Assembly (NCBI GenBank): GCA_021786455.1
Contig: JAJYNF010000137.1
Span: forward strand, 1-7,058
Direction of reading: 5' to 3'
Source: Acidobacteriota bacterium
Lineage (GTDB): Bacteria > Acidobacteriota > Terriglobia > UBA7540
Length of the DNA: 7,058 bases
Within the stretch, counting starts at the first letter, position 1. Each line of letters opens with the position of its first letter. Below, one piece after another: positions 6,602-7,058 of this stretch. Position numbers and translations under genes: made by a program. Below the pieces are notes generated by a model that did not search any database, was not told where the DNA came from, and saw only the letters and a list, made by a program, of their open reading frames with translations.

Positions 6602-7058
6602 TCAATAAAACCGCGGAACTACCGTCTCGATGAGCTGACCGTTTTCCAGCCGCAGCGTTCGGGAGGCGCGTTGCGCCAGTTCGACGTTGTGAGTCGCCAC
6701 GACCGAGGTTAATCGGTGTGCCTGGTGCAGCTTCTCGAGAAGATCCATGACCAGCCCGGCCGTGCGGCGGTCCAGGTTGCCGGTCGGTTCATCGGCCAGC
6801 AGCAGGGTTGGCCGGTTAGCGAGCGCCCTGGCCAATGCAACGCGCTGCTGCTCGCCGCCCGAGATCTCGCCGGCGCGCCTTGCCGAAGCCTTTTCCATCT
6901 CGACCTCAGCCAGAAGGCTCTTGGCCCGCGCGCGCGCGTCTTCCAGGTGTCTGCCGGCCATCAACTGAGGCAACATGACATTTTCGAGCGCCGTAAACTC
7001 GGGTAGCAGGTAATGCATTTGCCAAACGAACCCCACCTGCAAATTTCGGTATGCAGCC
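6602..7058 (-). CDS. lolD: LolD, ATPase of the lipoprotein-releasing ABC transporter (5' end beyond the window)
   Basis: The visible C-terminal 152 codons belong to the ATP-binding subunit of LolCDE, which extracts lipoproteins from the inner membrane for transfer toward the outer membrane. The Q-loop region reads GFVWQMHYLLPEFTALENV, close to the LolD form of this segment (GFVFQ-x-HHLLPEFTALENV). Then come the ABC signature SGGEQQR, Walker B with D-loop LLLADEPTGNLD, and the H-loop VVATHN. The frame continues to the right edge, so the N terminus and Walker A are missing because of the window, not mutation. The stop is TGA at 6604-6602. The YLLPEFTALENV segment favours LolD over the related FtsE and MacB ATPases; a LolC/E permease gene would be expected just upstream. 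TTG at 7042 is internal and not the start. Confidence 0.88.
   Translation of the reverse strand, partial: AAYRNLQVGFVWQMHYLLPEFTALENVMLPQLMAGRHLEDARARAKSLLAEVEMEKASARRAGEISGGEQQRVALARALANRPTLLLADEPTGNLDRRTAGLVMDLLEKLHQAHRLTSVVATHNVELAQRASRTLRLENGQLIETVVPRFY

Overview
The window looks like chromosomal DNA from a diderm bacterium of medium-high GC, most likely an Acidobacteriota (Terriglobia-type) genome. That placement rests on protein style from memory, without a database search: an OmpH/Skp with the KVGIID...KYP pattern, a BamA with an Ala/Pro-rich linker before the POTRA repeats, and a ClpC-type unfoldase beside the outer-membrane assembly genes. All recognisable genes lie on the minus strand, so transcription runs from high to low coordinates.

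Layout in transcription order: (1) 7058-6602, the C-terminal two thirds of LolD, the ATPase of the lipoprotein-release ABC transporter, cut by the window edge. (2) 6551-4113, a full-length ClpC-type AAA+ unfoldase. (3) 4050-937, BamA, the core of the outer-membrane beta-barrel insertion machine, with five POTRA repeats and a 16-stranded-type barrel. (4) 780-160, OmpH/Skp, the periplasmic chaperone that feeds unfolded outer-membrane proteins to BamA. (5) From about 164 to the left edge, the end of an insertion sequence with the first 19 codons of what looks like an IS1380-family transposase (GTG at 58-56). Intergenic gaps are 50, 62 and 156 bases, with no intrinsic terminator between genes, so lolD-clpC-bamA-ompH could be one transcript.

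Functionally the four host genes form an envelope-biogenesis set: LolD powers release of lipoproteins from the inner membrane, Skp escorts unfolded porins, BamA inserts them, and ClpC (with ClpP, not in the window) is cytoplasmic protein quality control. The host genes look intact apart from the edge-truncated lolD.

The least ordinary part is the left 165 bases. The element abuts the 3' end of ompH and may supply its stop codon. Its leader has nested inverted repeats that would fold around the transposase ribosome-binding site only in read-through RNA, while a candidate internal promoter would start transcripts lacking the 5' arms. Two further RNA hairpins sit in the clpC and ompH leaders. 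I found no novel multi-gene system, CRISPR array, tRNA or rRNA. No gene-free stretch exceeds 300 bases.
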